Origin: Dichomitus squalens LYAD-421 SS1
Lineage: Eukaryota; Basidiomycota; Agaricomycetes; Polyporales; Polyporaceae
Direction: 5' to 3'
NCBI RefSeq assembly: GCF_000275845.1
Contig: NW_006766918.1
Location: 181,107-245,106, forward strand
Length of the DNA stretch: 64,000 nt
Made by a program: the position numbers and the translations under genes. Of this stretch, positions 57,750 to 64,000 are shown piece after piece. Every line of letters begins with the position of its first letter. The first letter of the stretch is position 1. A model generated the notes under the pieces. The model saw nothing but the letters and a program-made list of their open reading frames with translations, was not told where the DNA came from and searched no databases.

Positions 57750-60192
57750 AGTGACCGCGATGTGTACGATAAAATACGCTTTCTCTGTCGGTGAGGTTAT
57801 ACATACAATATGACTGCTTACTATACAACTCGGGTAAGCGCATTTTGATATACAATATAGTGGTGGTCCCAACGGACAGCAAGGATGATGGTATGGGAGT
57901 GGATGTGATACAATGGTATGCAATCCATAGACCTTGCATATAGCCACTTATGCACATGTGGTTCGAGCGTCAGCCAAAGGTCCGCTTTGACGGCGAGATG
58001 CGACGTACCCCTGAGACAATGGAAACAATGACCTAACAGAGCCGTACAAAGGTGCAATGTCCGAGTTTGGCCTCTTACAAGTCCCGCTGCATCCAGTCAT
58101 CGACTCACAACCAATGAAGAACCTCACCCGTAAGGTAGTGGCGGGAGTATCTTGGATCGCGAGGCCTCTGGGTGTGTGCACCGAACAAGAGTCGACGGGC
58201 TTCCACGCTCCGGTTCATCTCCCGCATCACGCACAACAGTATCTTTCATATGAGGGCTCGCAGCCAACGGAACTGTTGCCCAAAGGTCAGGTCGACGAAG
58301 CCTACAGGTGCTTTGCGCCTGGCCGAGAGATGTGTCGGCATCATGTGTGGGCGGGTGGGCAGAGAATTCGCATCGCGAACGGGGCTTCCATAAACCTCCA
58401 AGGACAAGTGCTCGTGTTGTAGAAGTTCCTCTGTAGAGCCTCCTCCCCTTGGTGGGCGGATACCACTGCGCATTCCCGAGGGCGTCTTCACAATGGGGCT
58501 TATGAGGAGCAGGCCGTGTACAATATCTTGGTCATCTTCGTGTGGGGACGCGTCGACCGACGCCAACTTAGTGGCGGCAAACAAGCGCAAGGCATTTGAT
58601 AGCCCGGCTGAGGAGGTAGTGATGTGCGTGTTCCCAAACCCAAGGGGACACTGACATTGGCGGCTAGCACAAACGCAGGTTCCAAGCTTGAAGCAATCCG
58701 GGGGCCCTTCTGGAGAACGCGGCAAAAGCGAGATAATCGAGAAACGATGCTGCAAGCCAGGACAATAGCCCGTCGCGCAATCCTAGATTCAGACAAGGTT
58801 GCCCAATGTGCAGGATGGAAGTGGGGCGTTTTATCAGGCGCTCTCCCCGCTAGTAGCCAACGTAGGGCAAGGCTGGCGGTCTCACTCGTGGTAGGCAGAT
58901 TTCTTACGCACTTCTGCAAGAAGCAACTGCATGGATGTCTGTTCTTTGATTCATCTCACTAGAAATTCGAGTATTGGTGTAGGTAAGTGATCAGGGAATT
59001 GGATATCCTGGCCTTAACCACAGCTGCGTCTAATCTCGAAACAGTGTCTGGCAATTACATAAGAAGCGTATCCACCCCTCATCGGGCAACGCACCCGGGA
59101 ACCTGCACAGCTCGAAGCACGAATGCAACCCAGAGAGGTCATAGAATGGCCACTAAGAGCTTAAAGTCTTTGGTGTCTGTCCTTTGATGAGGTTGTTGAT
59201 ACATGACGACAGCCGTCAAAGCGATTGTCTAGGAACCCGAAGTTGTGCCAGGAGTACATCTCGACTCGTGCGGCCAGTGCCGTTCGGTTTCATGGATACA
59301 CCCCAGGCCATCGTCAGCATATTCCTCTCAACTCAAAGACTGAATACGCAACCTATTGCCTGTGATGCATCATCCACTTTCAACATCGGAGCCCACAAGG
59401 TCTACGTTCCCCCTGAGCTACGTAGTCCAATTCGCGCTCAGCGTTGTGGTCGACGGTAGTCACTGGCAGGGGATGCGACTGGCAATACTTCAAACGCCGC
59501 GACATCCGAGCTTCGAATGTTGGAAGAAACTTTACAACAGATTTGGTGCTTAAGTCACGCATGCTCGCACTTCCGCGCCACGTACCCAACCTGTCACAAA
59601 GGCAGAAGGCGCTGCACTCCACCCCACTGAAGACCGCCCTCTTGAAGGAACATTTGTTCTTCGATGCGTCATGCGGAATATTGTCTTGGCAGCGGTCACC
59701 AATGAGTACTGAGTACGCACCTGGCAGTGGATGGCTCAGAGTGGGCCCAGACAATCTGGCGCTCGTCATCGATGTTGGCCCGACACATCCGGATATGTTG
59801 TAAGCCTCCCCGCACCGCCGGACGTCTTGCGTCTGAAGGGCGCGGCGTGCATCTGGCGGAGGAAATGCCGTCGGTGAAGCACGAGAGCCGACCTCCTTAT
59901 GGCGCAAAAAGACCATGAGAAACTAACCTGGAGGTGTCGTCGGGAAAGCGTCTCGGGCATCGGCGGAGTACAGAGAGCGAAAGAACGAACTCAATAGTTG
60001 TAGCATATCTTAGCGTACAGAGAGATCGACAATAAATCCAGTACCGTCTTGACGAAAAATACACATGGAGATCTTTCGCAAGGGAGCAACTGCAGGAGCG
60101 GTCATTCAGAATGGCGCAGGACAGTCTGCACCAGCTGCAATCGAGCACGCACCAATCAAGGTATCCCATAGACCGACCAACCGACCGCGCGC
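57750..60192. other. Gene-poor stretch
   Basis: Long frames on both strands (for example minus 58246-58755 with DDQDIVHGLLLISPIV, and minus 59380-59916) show no recognised family and no consistent splicing. Relic transposon or degraded accessory gene sequence is possible. Confidence 0.35.
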
Positions 60193-60944
60193 TCACTGGC
60201 TTCCGCCGCCGGCGCCGCTCGACGTAGTTTGAGCGGTAGCAGTCGTCGAAGCAGGCGTTCCGTCCGAGCTCGCAGACGTAGGGGCCGCCGCCTGTCCTCC
60301 CCCCGCTGCCGTGTTCGACGCCGCGGATTCCGAACTATGTGACGCTCCGCCAGGGCCACTCGAGTCCCCTCCGCCCTTCACCGCCGCGTCTGTGGATTTC
60401 TTGTGCGATCCGACTGTGCCTCCCACCGCTCCCCCGACGACGGCCGCGACTACGACGATCGCGCCGATGAAGAAGAAGATGAGCCACTTGCGGGTCTTGT
60501 ACCATGGCGTGCGGGTCGCGGGTGCGTACCCGTTCTGCGCGGAGCCAGCGTAGCCTCCCGCCTCTGCCTTCGAGTGGTCGCTGGAATGGGCGACAGGTGG
60601 TGGGGGTGGTGTTGCGGAGGCCGAGCGGGCACCCGGGCGAGTCCGGCTGTCTTCTAGTAGATCGATGTTGTATCCTTCCTGCACAAGAGCATCGACGCGT
60701 CAGCTTGCGCCCGCAGGGTGACCCTCATCCGCTCGATGCGCAGCCTTCGCAGCCGTTCCGCCCACTCTTACCTCTTCTCACCCCGCCGTGCACGAACAGG
60801 CTGGCAGGCATGCGAAAGTGTACACGCGATACGCATGGAGAGAATGACAATGCCAAGGTCATGTTAATGAAGGAAACGCACCTGTTTCTCTGCCCGTGTG
60901 GCGACCGGCGCACTCGCGAGGAGTCGCTCATCGTATCCTGACAT
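60193..60944 (-). CDS. Single-pass membrane protein with glycine-rich helix
   Basis: Minus strand. Exon 1 is 60882-60944 (MSGYDERLLASAPVATRAEK) and exon 2 is 60193-60678, beginning EGYNIDLLEDSRTRPG, joined by a ~203-nt intron, longer than usual here; about 182 residues in all. A basic TPWYKTRKWL precedes one hydrophobic helix (IFFFIGAIVVVAAVVGGAVG, then GTVGSHKK) with small-residue GxxxG-like spacing. A Ser/Gly/Ala/Thr-rich tail, probably O-glycosylated and extracellular, follows. There is no cleavable signal peptide. This resembles many fungal membrane proteins of unknown function with the pattern cytosolic tail, helix, Ser/Thr-rich tail. Confidence 0.75.
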
Positions 60945-61772
60945 TCCGCTCTACGCCCGTTGCGAGAGTGGGCAGGGTTCGGGCAACAGGAGACGGTAGT
61001 GAGAGAAATGGTCCGGCGGGGCGAGGCGCTGTATCAGGGTATACATGAGGGATACAAGGGGCAGCCGACAGCGCTAGTGGCTTGACAGATTGGCAATGGC
61101 AATGAACCCGGAAGGGGCGCGGTGAGCGTGACTCCCCCGTTTCTGGAGGCGTCCGCGCCTCGCCCATCCTCGTCCTCGTCGTGCGCCGACTTCGCCTTGC
61201 GTACAATAGCACCACTTCGCATGTCTTTGGGCTCTTTGGAGGCCTTGTGCGGGGAGCATGAGCCAGATCGATATGCAGGTGTTGAAACACAAAAGCCGGT
61301 GAACACGGGGTGTTGCACAGCCTGACATGCTAGCTGTCAAATGAAACGCCACATTTCAAAAACGTGGGCCATTCAAGTCGAGATGAGGCTGAACCACCGA
61401 CATCAGGACTAGTGTACGAACGAACGTGATGTATTCAGTGTCGACCGTCAGACAGAGCGGGGACAATTTGCAAGACGTGTAAGCTAGCGATGAAGCAAGG
61501 GGACTACGGAACATCGACCGGGCCAAGCATATGTAACACTGTCCACCAACCATTACTGCAACTAACTCACGAGACAACTATGTAGATCGACAACACAGGC
61601 GGAGGGGATAGCATATTACGATAAAGAAGGAATGGCCGTCCGAGTAACTCGGAACTGGGACTTGAGGGGAGACCGTGACAATGACATGGGGTATCATCCG
61701 ATAACGCAAAGCAATCCGCACAACACGTCTATGCTTCCACGCGCGGCAAACCATTAGGTATATAAGCAACGC
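60945..61772. other. Intergenic, no gene seen
   Basis: This lies between the membrane-protein start and the stop of the Ala/Glu/Pro-rich gene. No convincing coding sequence on either strand. Confidence 0.5.
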
Positions 61773-64000
61773 CTACTGACTCCCTACAGTCCCAAAAATG
61801 ATCAGGATGCAAATGAAGGTCAGCTGGGAGACACGTACCTTCAGCAGCGGCAGACTTTTCCTCATTTTCGGGAGTCTCAGCTGCAGGGCCGTTCTCATGC
61901 GCCTCTCCGGCAACAGGCTCTTCGACTTGCGGCTCAGGAGCAGCCTCTGGGGCGGCTTCGGTAGACGCCGCAGGCTCTTCGGGAGCGGCGGCGTCGGCTT
62001 GGATATCCTCAACAGGAGTAGTGCTCTCTTCAACTGTCATGCAGTTCATCAGACTGGACACAGTGACACAGGAAACGGCGTGTTACTCACCAGGAGCCTC
62101 CGCGGGTGCAACAGGCTCCCCAATTGGAAGGGGGGCAGACTCGTCCACGAGTGCGGGCTCATCGACCGGAGCTGGGACTGAGTCCTCAGGTGCTGGCTCT
62201 GGTGTCGGCTCGGGGACGAGAGCCTCCTCCTCGGCGACTGGGGCAGAAGTCTCTTCTACAGCAGGTGTCGGCTCCTCGACGGCGGGCTGTTCGACAGCGG
62301 GTGCGGCAGCTTCCTGTGTAACAGGCGCCTCGGCAGGTACAGGTTCAACGGCGGCGGGAACCTCCTCCGTGACTGCAGCGGGGACTTCCCCAACAGGTGC
62401 AGCAGGCTCTTCCGCAAGCGCCTCAGGCTCAGCGACAGGAGTCTCCTCTACAGGCGCGGGTTCCTCGGGTTCAGGCTGGGTAGGAGCTTCAGGTGTAGCC
62501 TCTTCGACGGGAGCAGGCTCTGCTGAGACATACGAATGAGGTAGGCAGTGAGACAAATGTCATGTTTCAACGTACCTGCAGGGGCTTCCTCAACAGCAGG
62601 CTCCTCTACGATTGGGGCTGCCTCCGGCTCTGGCTCAGCAGAAGGAGCTTCCTCGGCGACAGGCGCGGTCTCGGGTTTAGGTTCAGGAGCAGGAACCTCC
62701 TCCACAACAGCGACGGACTCTTCGGCTGCTGGAGCGGTCTCCTCAGCAGAATCAGCGATTTCCTCGACGACAGGCGCAGAGGCTCCCTCGGGAGCAGCGG
62801 GTTCAGCCTCAACAGGAGCAGCCTTGGGCTCGACCGGGGCAAGCGGTTCGGGTTCTGCAGCGGGCTCTTCGACAGCGATGGGCTCCTCCGCTGTTGATTC
62901 CTCAACCGTAGCAGGCGCCTCGACAACAGATTCTTCAACAGGAGCGGGGGCCCCTACCACGGACTCTTCGGCAGCAGCAGGCGCCTCGATGACAGGCGCC
63001 TCAGCAGGTGCAGGTGCTTCAGCGAGAGGCTGTTCCGCAGCGACAGGAGCCTCCACGACGGCCTCAGGTTCCGCAGCAGGAGCCTCGGGCTCGGTTTCGG
63101 GCTCAACAGGGGCAGGCTCTGCCGCAGCAGGAGCCTCCGCGTCAGACACGAGTTCCTCAACCTGGACAGGGTGCTGAACAACCTCCGTCGTGGGGTCCTC
63201 AGCAGCAGCCGCAGAGACTGGCTCCGCGCTCTCGGTCTCAGGCTCAGAAGCAGCCTCTTCCACGATGGCGTCGATCTTCTGCGAGATCTCCGCGAGCGCC
63301 GCAGGCTCGCTCGTCTCCAGCGCGACTTGGGGACCTGGAGTTTCTCCAGTGAGGACGACGGGCTCGGGGGCAGGCGGGAGCGTCTTCTCAGGGGTCGGGG
63401 CTGCGGAGTCTGTAGGGATCTCGGGCTCCTGCTCGACGGTGACGACAGGCTTATCCTCGAGCGTGGCATCCTCGGTCTTGAGCGCCTCGACGGCTACTGG
63501 GGTGGTCGCAGCGGCGGAGGCGAGGAGGCCACCGACGACAGGAACAGCCGGGAAGTCTTCGGCGGTAGGGGTGAGCGGGGACAACACCTCCGTCGGGGAA
63601 GACGCCTCAGGAGCTTCAGCGGCGGGCACAGTGATCGTTTGTTCCTGTGCAGGCTCGGCCTTGGGCTCTTCAGGGGGCTTGACCGCCTCCGTGGGCGTGA
63701 TGTTCTCCACGAACTTCGACTCTTCAGTGCCTGGGGTCGGAGGGACGGGATGCGCTTCTGGAGAGGCAGACGCAGGGGCAGGAGTAGGAGTAGGAGCAGG
63801 AGCAGGCTCAGCGTCCTTCTTGGGCTCCTCCTTCTCCTTCTCTGCGACCTTCTCCTCGGGCTTCTCCTCAACTTCAGGCAGGATCTCACCTAGTTCCCCA
63901 ACCTTCGACCCCTTCACCGCCTTCTTCTTCGCGGCAGCCTTCACCTCAGACTTCGCAGTCGCCCCAGTGATAGTCTGGCTCGCGGACGCGAAGAACGTCA
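61773..64000 (-). CDS. Ala/Glu/Pro-rich low-complexity protein, 5' end beyond window
   Basis: Minus strand, open to the right edge (..FFASASQTITGATAKSEV upstream of KAAAKKKAVKGSKVGEL). Four exons are visible: the large one down to about 62575, then about 62093-62520, about 61850-62033 and a terminal few codons ending at 61773, with short introns. The sequence is dominated by imperfect repeats of VEEPAA, APVEE, PAEAP and EPEPE type, strongly acidic with a Lys-rich N-terminal part; no fold is expected. Such proteins act as flexible, repeat-rich scaffold or cell-wall/cytoskeleton associated proteins, but no function can be claimed. The opposite strand is open only because of the skewed composition. 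Confidence 0.7.

Noticed and set aside
62021..63893. Long plus-strand Gly/Ser/Ala- and Leu/Arg-rich frames opposite the Ala/Glu/Pro protein
   Set aside because: These are antisense shadows of a codon-repetitive gene; the minus strand has sensible splice sites and composition.
1..64000. Search for CRISPR arrays, tRNA/rRNA genes and bacterial operons
   Set aside because: No regular spaced repeats of the right kind, no tRNA cloverleaf recognised by eye, and the intron-rich genes show a eukaryotic nuclear contig.

Overview
The window looks like a nuclear contig from a wood-decay type basidiomycete (Agaricomycetes, probably Polyporales; the order is an inference). The support is dense, short GT-AG introns (about 50-60 nt), and gene families typical of these fungi: BTB/POZ proteins, F-box-like proteins, DUF6533 membrane proteins, HET-domain proteins, ricin-B-type lectin folds and a DHA2-type MFS transporter. 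There is no CRISPR array, operon or recognisable tRNA/rRNA. One assembly gap of 351 N lies at 15856-16206.

Layout. 0-6.4 kb: accessory island with two tandem BTB paralogues between ~220-bp inverted repeats; the second is interrupted by a 316-bp MITE. 6.5-12 kb: an F-box gene and a DHA2 MFS transporter whose second intron is an 835-nt insertion bounded by inverted repeats. 12-14.7 kb: no convincing gene. 14.8-22.7 kb: a duplicated, partly broken locus. A ~715-bp block occurs twice; the first copy carries the 5' part of a basidiomycete gene, the second the 3' part, with the gap between. Two ricin-B-fold lectin genes accompany the block.

24.8-29.2 kb: glycogen phosphorylase with about 26 introns and several micro-exons, one of only 5 nt. 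29.5-33.5 kb: an intact HET-domain gene and a degraded HET relic. 34-35.7 kb: a DUF6533 membrane protein. 36-36.7 kb: TGACCC-rich palindromic repeats. 37.4-49 kb is a conserved housekeeping core: an FMP46-like mitochondrial thioredoxin-fold protein with an 11-nt micro-exon, a SHPRH/Irc20-type SNF2-RING ubiquitin ligase, prefoldin subunit 3, and the five-RRM rRNA-processing factor MRD1, the last two divergent from a 269-bp intergenic region.

49.6-56 kb: a second DUF6533 gene and two F-box-like genes. 56.7-57.75 kb: an element with ~30-bp terminal inverted repeats, followed by gene-poor DNA. 60.2-64 kb: a single-pass membrane protein, then a long Ala/Glu/Pro-rich protein running off the right edge.

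The conserved core (24.8-29.2 and 37.4-49 kb) is flanked by repeat-rich, fast-evolving accessory families. Gene models were spliced by eye from frame continuity and GT-AG sites, so small exon boundary errors are likely where noted. No clearly new multi-gene system was found. The most novel signals are the micro-exons, the insertion-derived intron and the split/duplicated locus.
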